Assembly (NCBI GenBank): GCA_902834555.1
Contig: CADFJN010000011.1
Span: 35,363 to 99,362, forward strand
DNA: 64,000 nucleotides
Direction: 5' to 3'
Origin: Atopobiaceae bacterium
GTDB lineage: Bacteria; Actinomycetota; Coriobacteriia; Coriobacteriales; Atopobiaceae
Shown here one piece after another: positions 1 to 8,483 of this stretch. Under the pieces are notes generated by a model. It saw nothing but the letters and a program-made list of their open reading frames with translations. It did not search any database and was not told where the DNA came from. The translations under genes and the position numbers were made by a program. Within the stretch, counting starts at the first letter, position 1; each line of letters begins with the position of its first letter.

Positions 1-2
1 GC

Positions 3-347
3 GGCGTCTACGGCATGATCATGGCAATCCTCGCCACGTTCTCGCTGGTCATGCCCGCGTCTCTCATCTACCGCAGGCAGCGCACCATGCGCGGCGCGGT
101 GCTTGGTCTTGTGGTTGGCGGCCTCGTCTGCCTGGCTGCCTGCATCGTGGGCAACCTCATCGTGACGCCGTTCTACACCGGAATGCCACTCGATAAGATC
201 ATCGCCCTCATCGTGCCGGCGCTGCTGCCCTTCAACATCATCAAGATTGGCATCAACTGCGTCGTGTTTGTCCTCATCATGAGGCCCGCCTTCAAGGCAA
301 TGGGTGTCGAGGTTCCCGGCGCGAGCAACGCAGGAGACGCCCGCTAG
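3..347 (+). CDS. ECF transporter S component, C-terminal part (cut by the window edge)
   Basis: The reading frame is open from the first bases, so the true start lies upstream. About 114 residues remain, with roughly three hydrophobic segments and the sequence PFNIIKIGIN near the end, which resembles the last helices of RibU/ThiT-like S components. Such proteins bind one vitamin or metal in the membrane and share the EcfA/EcfT energising module. Its stop codon abuts the ATG of the double ATPase at 348, and ecfT follows, so the three genes form one ECF operon. The substrate cannot be read from this fragment; riboflavin is a guess from the RibU-like look. Confidence 0.75.
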   Translation, partial: GVYGMIMAILATFSLVMPASLIYRRQRTMRGAVLGLVVGGLVCLAACIVGNLIVTPFYTGMPLDKIIALIVPALLPFNIIKIGINCVVFVLIMRPAFKAMGVEVPGASNAGDAR

Positions 348-2216
348 ATGGCGCAGCCAGCCGCAACCACCCCTACCAGCGTAAACGCGAGCGAGGCGCC
401 CATCGTCTCGCTCGCTCACGTGACGCTTTCCTATGGCGACTTACGGGCACTCGACAACGTCTCTCTCGACGTGCGCCAGGGAGAGCGCCTCTGTGTCCTG
501 GGTGCCAACGGTTCCGGAAAGTCCACGCTGGCCTCGGTTATCTGCGGGCTTCTAGCCCCAGACGCTGGCGAGGTCACGCTTGTGGGCGAGAAGGTCTTCG
601 CAAGCGGTGCCGCGGACTTTGACGCCTACCGCCGCGCACGCCGGAAGCTGGGGCTGGTCTTCCAGAACCCGGAGGACCAGATCGTGACCAGCGTGGTCGA
701 GGAGGACGTGGCCTTTGGTCCCGAGAACCTGGGCCTTCCGCCCGAGAGAATCGAGCACCTGGTTCGCCGCGAGCTGCACCGCGTTGCCATGGAGCGCTAC
801 GCAAAGGCGGACCCGGCGCGCCTCTCCGGCGGCCAGCGCCAGCGCGTGACCATCGCAGGCGCGCTTGCCATGGAGCCCCGCGTGCTGGTGCTCGACGAGC
901 CCTCGTCCTCGCTCGACGTGCGCGGGCGGCGCTCGGTCATGAAGGTCGTAGAGAAGCTCCGTGGCGTGGGCTGCACCGTGGTCCACGTGACGCACTTCAT
1001 GGACGAGGCCCTGGGCGCTGACCGCGTGGTGGTGCTCGACCACGGTCACATTGCCCTGGTGGGAACGCCGCAGGAGATATTCTCGCACGTGGAGGAGGTG
1101 CGCGGCCTGGGCCTGGAAGAGCCCTTCGCCGGGTGTCTCTCCTCGCAGCTGCGCGAGCGCGGGCTGGACGTCTCTTGGACCTGCGACGAGGACGCGCTTC
1201 TCGCCGAGCTGGCGAGAAGAACGCGCGACCACCAATTCGGGCGCTTGGCCGCCGAGCCGGGCGCTATGACTCACGCAGCCGCAGAGCCCGTGGTACGCGC
1301 GGAGGACGTGCGCTTCTCGTACGAGCAGTCCCGCCGCCGGCGCCGCGCTGACGCCGCCCCCGCAGCCCTTGTCGGCGTGACGCTCGACGTGCCGCGCGGC
1401 GCGCACGTTGCGCTGGTGGGGCAGACGGGCTCGGGAAAGTCAACGCTGCTGCGCCTCATTGCGGCACTCGAGGTACCTGACCAGGGGCGCATTGAGGTTG
1501 AAGGCATCTCCACGGCAGATCGTCGCGGCCGCAGGATGCTCCATGGCCGCGTGGGCTACGTGATGCAGCGCCCGGAGCGTCAGCTCTTTGCCGAGACCGT
1601 GGCGCAAGACGTGGCCTATGGCCCCACCAACCTGGGGCTTTCCCCCAGCGAGGTGAACCAGCGCGTGAGGCGCGCACTTGACCTGGTGGGTCTTGCCGAC
1701 AAGAACGACGCCTCGCCCTTTCAACTCTCTGGTGGGCAGCAGCGCCTCTGCGCGCTCGCCGGCATTCTGGCCATGGAGCCGGACCTTCTCGTCTTGGACG
1801 AGCCAACCGCCGGCCTTGACCCGCGCGGCCGCCGCAAGCTGCGGCGCATCCTCGACGGACTCAACGCCGCTGGTACCACGCTTGTCGAGGTCACGCATGC
1901 CATGGAGGACGCCGCACGGGCCGACCTCGTGGCCGTTCTCGACGACGGGCGCGTGGTGCTCACGGGCACGCCTGCCCAGGTCTTCTCGGCAGGCAATGCC
2001 GAGAAGCTCCACGACATGGGGCTGGGCGTCCCACACCCGCTCGCGTTTGCGCGGGCGCTGGAGGACGCCGGCTGCGCGCCACTGGGAGAGCCGCTCACCA
2101 ACGAGGCCCTGGCAGACGCCATCGCCGGCGTGGCTGTCGCGGCCGGTGCGGCCAGTACGGCCGGTGCGGCTGTCGCGCCTTGCGCGGCCGCAACAGCCGA
2201 CGAAAGGGGCGAGTAG
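348..2216 (+). CDS. Fused energy-coupling factor ATPase (EcfA1-EcfA2 in one chain)
   Basis: This 622-residue protein contains two complete ABC nucleotide-binding domains. The first has Walker A GANGSGKST near residue 53, signature LSGGQRQR and Walker B VLVLDEP. The second has Walker A GQTGSGKST near residue 360, signature LSGGQQRL and Walker B LLVLDEP. Separate EcfA proteins are about 280 residues, so this is a natural tandem fusion providing both ATPases of a group II ECF transporter. The start ATG follows the S-component TAG directly. An alanine-rich tail of about 40 residues closes the protein. The ecfT start lies 2 bases after the stop. Confidence 0.93.
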   Translation: MAQPAATTPTSVNASEAPIVSLAHVTLSYGDLRALDNVSLDVRQGERLCVLGANGSGKSTLASVICGLLAPDAGEVTLVGEKVFASGAADFDAYRRARRKLGLVFQNPEDQIVTSVVEEDVAFGPENLGLPPERIEHLVRRELHRVAMERYAKADPARLSGGQRQRVTIAGALAMEPRVLVLDEPSSSLDVRGRRSVMKVVEKLRGVGCTVVHVTHFMDEALGADRVVVLDHGHIALVGTPQEIFSHVEEVRGLGLEEPFAGCLSSQLRERGLDVSWTCDEDALLAELARRTRDHQFGRLAAEPGAMTHAAAEPVVRAEDVRFSYEQSRRRRRADAAPAALVGVTLDVPRGAHVALVGQTGSGKSTLLRLIAALEVPDQGRIEVEGISTADRRGRRMLHGRVGYVMQRPERQLFAETVAQDVAYGPTNLGLSPSEVNQRVRRALDLVGLADKNDASPFQLSGGQQRLCALAGILAMEPDLLVLDEPTAGLDPRGRRKLRRILDGLNAAGTTLVEVTHAMEDAARADLVAVLDDGRVVLTGTPAQVFSAGNAEKLHDMGLGVPHPLAFARALEDAGCAPLGEPLTNEALADAIAGVAVAAGAASTAGAAVAPCAAATADERGE

Positions 2217-2218
2217 CC

Positions 2219-3013
2219 ATGGCGCTTCGCATCTCCGTGGGCCAGTACTACGCCGCCGACTCCCCCATCCACCGGCTTGACCCCCGTACCAAGGCGGCCT
2301 GCGCCCTGGCGCTCATGGTCGCCACGTTCTTCGTTCACTCGCCGCTTGGGCTGGCAGCGCTCGCGACGTGCGTGCTCGTGCTGCTTCTTGCGGCGCGCGT
2401 CCCGGCAGGCGAGGTCCTCTCGTCCGTGCGTGGCGTGCTCTGGGTGCTTCTCGTCCTTGCGGTCTTCAACCTGCTGCTCATTCGCGATGGCAGCATGCTT
2501 CTCGCCGCGGGACCCATCACGATAACCACGGGCGGCGCGTGGTCGGCGGTGCTCTATCCGGTGCGCGTGTTTGCCGCCATCGTGGTGGGCGCGCTGCTCC
2601 TGCTTACCACCACGCCCACCGAGCTGGGCGACGCCTTCGACGCCGCATGCTCGCCGCTCACCAGGCTGGGCCTCCCCGGCCACGAGCTGGCCATGGTCTT
2701 CTCGCTTATGCTGCGCTTCATCCCCACGCTGGCAAACGACGCCTCGGCCATCATGGACGCGCAGGTCGCACGTGGTGGCGAGGTGGCACGTGGTAGCGTG
2801 GGACGGCGTCTTCGCGCGGTTGGGTCGGTGCTCGTGGCGCTCATGGCGAGCTCGATGCACCACGCCGACGACCTCGCGCGAGCCCTCGACGCGCGCTGCT
2901 ACGAGAGCGGCAGCACGCGCTCGCACTGGCACCCGCTGCACTTTGGCGTGCGCGATGCCGTGGCATTTGCGGCCACGGCAGTCATGGTCTCCCTCCTCGT
3001 CGCGCTAGGATGA
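2219..3013 (+). CDS. ecfT: ECF transporter transmembrane T component (EcfT/CbiQ family)
   Basis: The 264-residue integral membrane protein couples the ATPases to S components. The N-terminus (YAADSPIHRLDPRTKAA) is typical of the family. Several hydrophobic helices follow, and the cytoplasmic part carries ARG-type coupling motifs (VARGGEVARGS and ALDARCYE). The ATG at 2219 was chosen because GAAAGGGG sits just upstream and the preceding ATPase ends at 2216. The stop codon TGA (3011-3013) lies inside the left arm of a palindromic repeat, so the repeat supplies the last codon of the gene. Confidence 0.92.
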   Translation: MALRISVGQYYAADSPIHRLDPRTKAACALALMVATFFVHSPLGLAALATCVLVLLLAARVPAGEVLSSVRGVLWVLLVLAVFNLLLIRDGSMLLAAGPITITTGGAWSAVLYPVRVFAAIVVGALLLLTTTPTELGDAFDAACSPLTRLGLPGHELAMVFSLMLRFIPTLANDASAIMDAQVARGGEVARGSVGRRLRAVGSVLVALMASSMHHADDLARALDARCYESGSTRSHWHPLHFGVRDAVAFAATAVMVSLLVALG

Positions 3014-3041
3014 GACAAAGGGAGTTTCCCTTTGTCTCATC
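3009..3041. repeat. Palindromic repeat, copy 1 (GATGAGACAAAGGGA arms)
   Basis: Perfect 15-bp arms GATGAGACAAAGGGA / TCCCTTTGTCTCATC are separated by 3 bases. The element lies between two convergent genes and contains both of their stop codons: TGA of ecfT (3011-3013) and TGA of the flavodoxin-like gene (complement of 3037-3039). It could act as a bidirectional transcription terminator. The same arms recur at 3673-3713 and 17745-17775. Confidence 0.9.
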
Positions 3042-3660
3042 GAATGAAGTTCATCCAGGAGCCACCCTCGACCTCGGGCGCAGGCACGCCGGCAGTGCGG
3101 CCCGCCTCGATACTCTTGAGCAGCCACGCCATATTGCGCCCCAGGTTGCGCATGGTCTTCAAGCCCTCGATGTCCAGCGCGGCCTCGCCGGTCTTGGCAC
3201 CGTAGACCATGTTCCAGTACGACGAGCCCACGGTAATCATGTTGGCTATCCCAAAGTACTTGTTCATCACATCGAACGATGCGGTGCAGCCGCCACGGCG
3301 AGCCACGGTCACGCAGGCACCCGGCTTGAAGGCAAACTGGCCGCTCTCGCTGTAGAAAACGCGGTCGAGGAAGGACAGCACGCGACCGGCGGGGTGCGCG
3401 TAGTAGACGGGCGTACCAAAGACAAAGCCATCCGCCACGGCGGCTTTCTCGACAAACTCGTTCACACCGTCGTCATCAAAGACGCAATGACCCAGCTTAG
3501 AGCACTTGCCGCAGCTTATGCAGTCACGCGTGGGCGTGAGGGGCAGGTGATAGACTTCGGTGTCTATGCCCTGCTCGGAAAGCGTTTTTGCCACCTCCGC
3601 CAGCGCGATGCCGGTGTTTCCCTTGGGGCTCACGCCCCCGTTGAGCATTAGGACCTTCAC
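3037..3660 (-). CDS. NAD(P)H-dependent FMN reductase / flavodoxin-like oxidoreductase
   Basis: The 207-residue protein has the flavodoxin-like fold. Its N-terminus VKVLMLNGGVSPKGNTG matches the FMN phosphate-binding loop, CISCGKC is a Cys pair common in this Fe-S-linked flavoprotein group, and GTPVYYAHPAGRVLSFLDR is the second flavin loop. It probably reduces quinones or other acceptors with NAD(P)H. The GTG at 3660 is chosen because GAGAGGGGG lies about 6 bases upstream; an in-frame ATG further upstream would place the palindromic repeat inside the protein. The repeat copy at 3673-3713 therefore lies in its 5' leader. Confidence 0.82.
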   Translation of the reverse strand: MKVLMLNGGVSPKGNTGIALAEVAKTLSEQGIDTEVYHLPLTPTRDCISCGKCSKLGHCVFDDDGVNEFVEKAAVADGFVFGTPVYYAHPAGRVLSFLDRVFYSESGQFAFKPGACVTVARRGGCTASFDVMNKYFGIANMITVGSSYWNMVYGAKTGEAALDIEGLKTMRNLGRNMAWLLKSIEAGRTAGVPAPEVEGGSWMNFIR

Positions 3661-3672
3661 GTGCTTCCCCCT

Positions 3673-3713
3673 CTCGGATGAGACAAAGGGACTGTCCCTT
3701 TGTCTCATCCGAG
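3673..3713. repeat. Palindromic repeat, copy 2 (19-bp arms)
   Basis: The arms CTCGGATGAGACAAAGGGA and their exact complement flank a CTG loop. The element occupies the region between the divergent flavodoxin-like gene (start 3660) and the HD nucleotidase gene (start 3742). It would form a strong hairpin in either leader RNA or a cruciform in the shared promoter region. Confidence 0.9.
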
Positions 3714-3741
3714 CGTACCATTCTGGGGAGGAGGGGTTGCC

Positions 3742-4344
3742 ATGACTGAACAGTCCACGTTCTTCGCTATCGTCTCGAGGATGAAGTACATCGAGCGCTG
3801 GGCGCTCATGCGCAGCGCCCGCCCGGAGAACCTATCCGAGCACTCGCTCGAGGTGGCAGCCATCGCGCACGGCCTGGCAACCCTGGGCAACGTCCGCCAC
3901 GGGCGACACCTTGACGCCGAGAAGGCCGCGCTCATCGGCCTCTTCCACGACACCACAGAGATCGTGACCGGCGACATGCCCACGCCCGTGAAGTACGCCA
4001 ACCGCGGCATCCGCGACGCCTACAAGGATGTGGAGAGAAGCGCCGAGGACACGCTGCTCGACACGCTGCCAGAAGACCTGCGTCCCACCTACGAGGCGAT
4101 CTTCCGTGGCGACCCAGCAGACGAGGACGACGTCTACCTGCGACGCCTGGTGAAAGCCGCCGACAAAATCTCGGCACTCATCAAGTGCGTCGACGAGGCG
4201 CAGTCCGGAAACGCCGAGTTCAAGACCGCCGAGGAGGGCATCCGCGCCAAGGTAGACGAGATGGCCGCGCAAATGCCCGAGGTCGCGGACTTTGTGGCGG
4301 AGTTTCTTCCCAGCTACGGCAAGACGCTCGACCAGCTGCTCTAG
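3742..4344 (+). CDS. YfbR-like HD-domain 5'-(deoxy)nucleotidase
   Basis: The protein has 200 residues, close to the 199 of E. coli YfbR, which removes phosphate from dNMPs. HD-family metal ligands are visible: EHSLEVA (His), LFHDTTEIVTGDMPTPVK (His-Asp) and AADKISALIKC (Asp). ATG 3742 is preceded by GAGGAGGGG. The gene is divergent from the flavodoxin-like reductase and convergent with adenine deaminase, with a GC-rich hairpin between. A role in nucleotide salvage fits the neighbouring ade gene. The exact substrate is inferred from the family. Confidence 0.85.
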   Translation: MTEQSTFFAIVSRMKYIERWALMRSARPENLSEHSLEVAAIAHGLATLGNVRHGRHLDAEKAALIGLFHDTTEIVTGDMPTPVKYANRGIRDAYKDVERSAEDTLLDTLPEDLRPTYEAIFRGDPADEDDVYLRRLVKAADKISALIKCVDEAQSGNAEFKTAEEGIRAKVDEMAAQMPEVADFVAEFLPSYGKTLDQLL

Positions 4345-4370
4345 GAGCGCGACGCAACGGCAGCGGCTAT

Positions 4371-4406
4371 GGCCGCGCGGACCGGGACATCCCGGCGCGC
4401 GCGGCC
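4371..4406. terminator. Hairpin between convergent genes
   Basis: GGCCGCGCG at 4371-4379 pairs with CGCGCGGCC at 4398-4406, and an inner GGGACATCCC can pair too. It lies between the stop of the HD nucleotidase and the stop of adenine deaminase. There is no clear T-run, so termination is inferred from position. Confidence 0.5.
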
Positions 4407-4414
4407 TTCTCGCC

Positions 4415-6241
4415 CTACTCCACAACCACTGGCACAAACTGGTACGTGTGGCAGTCCACGTAGCCTCGGTTGGTAAGTCGCAGGTCCGGAATGCAGGCAA
4501 GCGAGAGAAGTGCCATGGTCATGAACGGCGAGGGCATGGTGCAGCCCATCTTTGCCCAGGCGGCCTCGGCGCCACGGACCTCTGCGGCGACCTCTTCCAC
4601 GCTCTTGGGGCTCATAAGGCCGAGAATGGGCAGCTTCACCTGACCAAGTACTTTGCCGTCCTCGACGGCAACCTCGCCTCCGCCGCAGTCCACAAGAAGA
4701 CTTGCCGCCAGTGCCATATCCTCGTCGTTATCGCCAATGACCAGCAGGTTATGGGCATCGTGGGCAACAGTCTGCGCAAGTGCACCGTGAATGCCAAAGC
4801 CTTTGGCAAAGCCATAGGCAAACGAGCCCGTGTTGTGGTGGCGCTCGAAGACAAAGGCCTTCAGGATGTCGTCCGCGGGCGAGCACTCCAGGCAGCCGTC
4901 GACCACGGGCACCTCGAGGTGCTCCTCCTTGGTGATGGTGGAGCCGGCGCTCGAGGTCATCACGCGCACCACAGCGCGGTCTGCCGTGATGGGCGAGCCG
5001 TCCGCATGAACGGCGGGAATGCGGAAAATCTCGGGCTTGATGTCTGCCGCCACGTGCATGGAGTTGAACATGAAGTTGGGCCAGGGGTAGGGTTCCGCTG
5101 AGAAGAGCGCCGCGCCGTCTTGGGCCACCAGCTCGCCGTCGATGAAGGTGTGCGTCACGCGGAAGTCCTTGAGATCCTCGAGGATCACAAGGTCAGCGCA
5201 CTTGCCCGGCGTGACGGAGCCCAGGTCGCGCGACATGCCAAAGCAGTCTGCCACGTTGATCGTGACCATCTGGATGGCCGAGACGGGATCTATGCCATAG
5301 CCCACAGCCTTGCGCAGGATGCGATCGATGTGGCCCTCGGAGACCAGGGTCTCGGGGTGGTTGTCATCAGAGACAAGGTTCACGTGGCGCGTATCGATGT
5401 TGTTCTCGGTGATAACGTGCGCCAGCTCCTCGAGGTTCTGCCAGGCAGAGCCCTCACGCAGCTGCGCGTACTGCCCCAGACGGAGCTTGGCAAGCGCCTC
5501 TTCGCGCGTGATGGACTCGTGGCAGCAGGAGATACCGGAGGCGATATAGGCGTTGAGCTGGCGGTCTGTGTCTGGCACGGTGAAGTGGCCGGTCAGGGTC
5601 TTGTCGGCCTTGAGGGTCTCGTCCATCTCGGAGAGCGGACCCTCGTCGCAGGAAAGGACGCCTGGGTCGTTCATCATCTCGCCGAGACCCACCACGGCGT
5701 CCCAGCCCATGGTCTCGCGGATGTCCTTGGCATCAATCTTGGAACCGGTGTCCTCAAAGCCCGGTACCGCGGGCACGCACGAGCCAGGCGTGACCATGCA
5801 CTTGAGCGGCACGCGCTCGGAGTCGCGGATGAGCTCCTTCAGCGCAGGCAGGCCAGCGACGTTCATGGCCTCGTGCGGGTCCCAGTAGATGCCGGTTGTG
5901 CCATGCGGCACCACGGCGCGGGCGTACTCGGAGGGGCCCACCATAGCAGACTCCACATGGATGTGGCCGTCCATGAAGCCCGGTGCCACGTAGCGGCCAG
6001 CGGCATCGATGACGGTGGTCTTCTCGCCAATGCAGTGCTCGGCCGTGTGGCCACCAATGCCTAGGTACGCAATGCGTCCGGCGGCAATGGCGATGTCTAC
6101 GTCCTCAAGGACTTCGTGCGTGGTGACGCTGACCAGCCGAGCGTGGCGAATGACGAGGTCAGCGGGCTCTTGGCCCTGTGCCACGCGGATGAGCGTACGG
6201 TTGCATTCCCACAGCGGACTCTTGCAGAAGCGATTGAGCAT
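4415..6241 (-). CDS. ade: Adenine deaminase
   Basis: The 608-residue amidohydrolase converts adenine to hypoxanthine and ammonia in purine salvage. It matches the bacterial Ade family in length and signatures: the metal-binding HIHVES loop after APGFMDG, HGTTGIYWDPHEAMNV, and the C-terminal domain with GKCADLVIL. The ATG at 6241 has GAGAGGGG 6 bases upstream. The gene stands alone, with a 299-bp upstream region containing two related inverted repeats, and it converges on the HD nucleotidase gene. Confidence 0.95.
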   Translation of the reverse strand: MLNRFCKSPLWECNRTLIRVAQGQEPADLVIRHARLVSVTTHEVLEDVDIAIAAGRIAYLGIGGHTAEHCIGEKTTVIDAAGRYVAPGFMDGHIHVESAMVGPSEYARAVVPHGTTGIYWDPHEAMNVAGLPALKELIRDSERVPLKCMVTPGSCVPAVPGFEDTGSKIDAKDIRETMGWDAVVGLGEMMNDPGVLSCDEGPLSEMDETLKADKTLTGHFTVPDTDRQLNAYIASGISCCHESITREEALAKLRLGQYAQLREGSAWQNLEELAHVITENNIDTRHVNLVSDDNHPETLVSEGHIDRILRKAVGYGIDPVSAIQMVTINVADCFGMSRDLGSVTPGKCADLVILEDLKDFRVTHTFIDGELVAQDGAALFSAEPYPWPNFMFNSMHVAADIKPEIFRIPAVHADGSPITADRAVVRVMTSSAGSTITKEEHLEVPVVDGCLECSPADDILKAFVFERHHNTGSFAYGFAKGFGIHGALAQTVAHDAHNLLVIGDNDEDMALAASLLVDCGGGEVAVEDGKVLGQVKLPILGLMSPKSVEEVAAEVRGAEAAWAKMGCTMPSPFMTMALLSLACIPDLRLTNRGYVDCHTYQFVPVVVE

Positions 6242-6373
6242 GACAGCCCCTCTCGACGCCCGACTTTTAAATTGTCAAAACGTTACCAGCCCTGTGTTGC
6301 GGTGCAGCAACAATTCTGCGAGCGGTGGGCAAAGGTTTGCTCGGTGCGCAGGATGCGCGGGCGCGACAAGAGA

Positions 6374-6409
6374 GCGCGTCACACATTCGCTGCCGATTGT
6401 GTGACGCGC
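6374..6409. promoter_or_regulatory. Inverted repeat, possible operator (site 1) upstream of ade
   Basis: The 12-bp arms GCGCGTCACACA and TGTGTGACGCGC are perfectly complementary with a 12-bp spacer. The centre (ACACATTCG...CGATTGTGT) resembles the second site at 6419-6443. Such paired dyads suit a dimeric repressor. The protein that would bind is unknown. Confidence 0.5.
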
Positions 6410-6418
6410 GCAGGTCGA

Positions 6419-6443
6419 TACAGATTCGTCGACCGAATGTGTA
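6419..6443. promoter_or_regulatory. Inverted repeat, possible operator (site 2) upstream of ade
   Basis: TACAGATTCG and CGAATGTGTA flank a short TCGAC centre as an imperfect dyad. It shares the half-site RATTCG/CGAAT with site 1 at 6374-6409, and the two centres are about 40 bp (four helical turns) apart. Confidence 0.4.
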
Positions 6444-6540
6444 GCAGTCGCAAGGTCGCAGGCCAAGCACCAGCATCACTAACCGATCGAAAGCTGCAAA
6501 ATCTTGCCGGACCGAAGGCAATCACGGTCTCGTCTCCAGC

Positions 6541-7134
6541 CTAGCGAGAGGAGAGAAGCCCCTTGACCTGGGCCGGAAGCTGAGAAGCGAGGTCCTGCGC
6601 GACGCTGCCCACGTTCTGAGCAACCTCCTGCGCGGTGGTGGCGGCGTCGCCCAGGGTGTCCGCAATCCCACCGAGGTCAAGGCCCGTATCGGTACCAGAG
6701 GTGGAGCTTGTGGGCTCGGGGTTGGTGGTGCTCGTCGTGGTTGTGCTCGGCGCAGTACCGCTGGAGGCGCCGGTGGCAACGCTCGAAACGGCATCGCTCA
6801 CGCAGCTTGACACCACCGCAAAGACGATAAGGGCGACAAGGGCCCCCACCAGCACAAGCGTGATGCGCTTAAGGTTGGGGCCACGGTGGACACCCCGGCC
6901 ATCGCCGCCGGCGGCGCCACCGTAGCCATAGCCGTAGTAGCTCGTCTGCGAGGGAGAAGGCACGGCGTTGCGCACGGGCTCCGGGGCACGCCGGGGCGCC
7001 GCGGCGGTATGGGAGACCGAAGGCGGCGCATACACCGTGGCGTCGGGGTTCTCGCCGGGGCGGGCGTACACCATGGCATCAAGGTCGCTCTCGCCCTCAT
7101 CGCCCATCAGGCGCGTCTCGTCACTCTCGTCCAT
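6541..7134 (-). CDS. Single-pass membrane protein of unknown function
   Basis: The 197-residue protein has no recognised domain. An acidic N-terminal part (MDESDETRLMGDEGESD) is followed by a low-complexity region rich in Pro, Ala, Tyr and Gly, one transmembrane helix (LVLVGALVALIVFAVVSSC, about residues 93-111), a Ser/Thr-rich stalk and a short C-terminal helix. ATG 7134 is preceded by AGGAGGGG. It lies 44 bases downstream of the CobW gene and may be co-transcribed. The layout (acidic cytoplasmic head, Thr/Ser linker, outside helix) resembles actinobacterial envelope proteins, but function is unknown. Confidence 0.7.
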   Translation of the reverse strand: MDESDETRLMGDEGESDLDAMVYARPGENPDATVYAPPSVSHTAAAPRRAPEPVRNAVPSPSQTSYYGYGYGGAAGGDGRGVHRGPNLKRITLVLVGALVALIVFAVVSSCVSDAVSSVATGASSGTAPSTTTTSTTNPEPTSSTSGTDTGLDLGGIADTLGDAATTAQEVAQNVGSVAQDLASQLPAQVKGLLSSR

Positions 7135-7178
7135 GCGGCCCCTCCTGGAACCCGGCACGAAGCCCAGTAAAGACTGCC

Positions 7179-8339
7179 CTACTCCAAGCCGTCGACGGCA
7201 GGCGCCTCGCCCTCCCACGTGGTGAGGCAGGCGTCAAGGCCGCGCTCGACGGCGTCGCGATCCATGTGGCGGCCAATAACGCAGAGTCGAACCATGCGGT
7301 CCCCCACCTTGGGATCCCAGTCGCGACGCAGCTCGGGGACCTCCTCCATGTTGCGCTTGAGCTCGTCTTCCGGCATGAGCGCCGCCCACTGGCCGTTCTC
7401 GGTGAGCGTGAACTGCTGACCGGCCTGCTCAAACACGTAGCACATGTCGGGGTCGTTGTTGACCCACATGAGGCCCTTGACGCGGATCACGGACTCGGGC
7501 CAGTTGTTCACGAACTCGGAGAGAGCGTGGTAGTCGAAGGGCTGGCGACGCTGGTAGACAAAGGTGGAGACGTCGTACTCCAGGACCTCGGGGTTCTCGT
7601 GCTCCTCGGGGTGCTCCATGGCATCCACCCACGCAGCCGAGCCGTACGCCTCGTCAAAGCTAAAGCGCCCGGTGTTGAGCAGCTCGTCCATGGCAACGTT
7701 GCCGTTCACGGCCTCCACGATGCGCGCGTGGGGCTGCAGGCCGCGCACGATGGCCTTGAGCTCCGCCACCTGCTCGGGGGTCACGCGGTCGCACTTGTTA
7801 AGCACGAGCGTGGTGCAGAACTCGATCTGCTGGATGAGAAGGCTCTCGACGTCGTCCTCCTCGATGTCGTCGGAGAGAAGGGCGTGGCCACCGTTGAACT
7901 CGTCGTACATGCGGGCGCAGTCGACCACGGCCACGATGTTGTCCAGGTCGAGCGGAGCAGTGCCACCCTTGGTCTGGTCGCAGATGGACGAGATGGTGTA
8001 GGCAATGGGGATGGGCTCGCAGATGCCCGAGGCCTCGATGATGATGTAGTCGAAGTCGCCGGTCTCGGCGATGGACGTGAGCTGCTGCGCCAGGTCGGAG
8101 GCAAGCGTGCAGCAGATGCAGCCGTTGCTCATGGGGATGAGGCTGTCCGTGGCAGAGAGGCCGCCGTTCTTGATGAGGCTTGCGTCAACGTTGATCTCGC
8201 CAATGTCGTTCACGATGACGGCGGCGCGAATGCCCTCGTCGTTGGCAAGGATGTGGTTGAGAAGCGTGGTCTTACCCGCTCCCAGATAACCGGTGAGCAT
8301 GACAATCTTGACCGGAGTCGTGGTGTCCTTCGTGGGCAT
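7179..8339 (-). CDS. CobW/YjiA-family GTP-binding metal chaperone
   Basis: The 386-residue G3E-family GTPase has a Walker A loop in LTGYLGAGKTTLLNHIL near residue 20, the metal-binding CxCC motif in NGCICCTLASDL near residue 75, switch residues in EASGICEP, and NKCD for guanine recognition. A C-terminal CobW domain follows. These proteins insert metals, often zinc, into client enzymes. The gene runs in the same direction as rsmJ and the ABC ATPase upstream, with 144 bases between. No Zur-like site was recognised upstream. Confidence 0.9.
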   Translation of the reverse strand: MPTKDTTTPVKIVMLTGYLGAGKTTLLNHILANDEGIRAAVIVNDIGEINVDASLIKNGGLSATDSLIPMSNGCICCTLASDLAQQLTSIAETGDFDYIIIEASGICEPIPIAYTISSICDQTKGGTAPLDLDNIVAVVDCARMYDEFNGGHALLSDDIEEDDVESLLIQQIEFCTTLVLNKCDRVTPEQVAELKAIVRGLQPHARIVEAVNGNVAMDELLNTGRFSFDEAYGSAAWVDAMEHPEEHENPEVLEYDVSTFVYQRRQPFDYHALSEFVNNWPESVIRVKGLMWVNNDPDMCYVFEQAGQQFTLTENGQWAALMPEDELKRNMEEVPELRRDWDPKVGDRMVRLCVIGRHMDRDAVERGLDACLTTWEGEAPAVDGLE

Positions 8340-8483
8340 GCGTGCCCCCTTCTGCCGGCGCGCGAGACGCTGGCTACGAGTCTGGTGAACTGGAAGAGTC
8401 TAGGGCATACGTGTGGTGAGATTGAGGGGCCGAGAGGTTCGCAGCGTGCGGCGACCGGGCGTCTCTCGGCATGCCGCCTACGC

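Larger units (their letters stand above)
6242..6540. promoter_or_regulatory. Regulatory region upstream of adenine deaminase
   Basis: The gap lies between ade and the stop of the next minus-strand gene. On the minus strand a TTGACA hexamer occurs at 6278-6273, close to the ade start. Two inverted repeats lie farther upstream and are listed separately. I saw no open frame of note and no recognisable riboswitch. Confidence 0.4.

Noticed and set aside
6242..6540. Purine riboswitch in front of adenine deaminase
   Set aside because: The conserved three-way-junction bases are not visible; the region instead shows dyads typical of protein binding.
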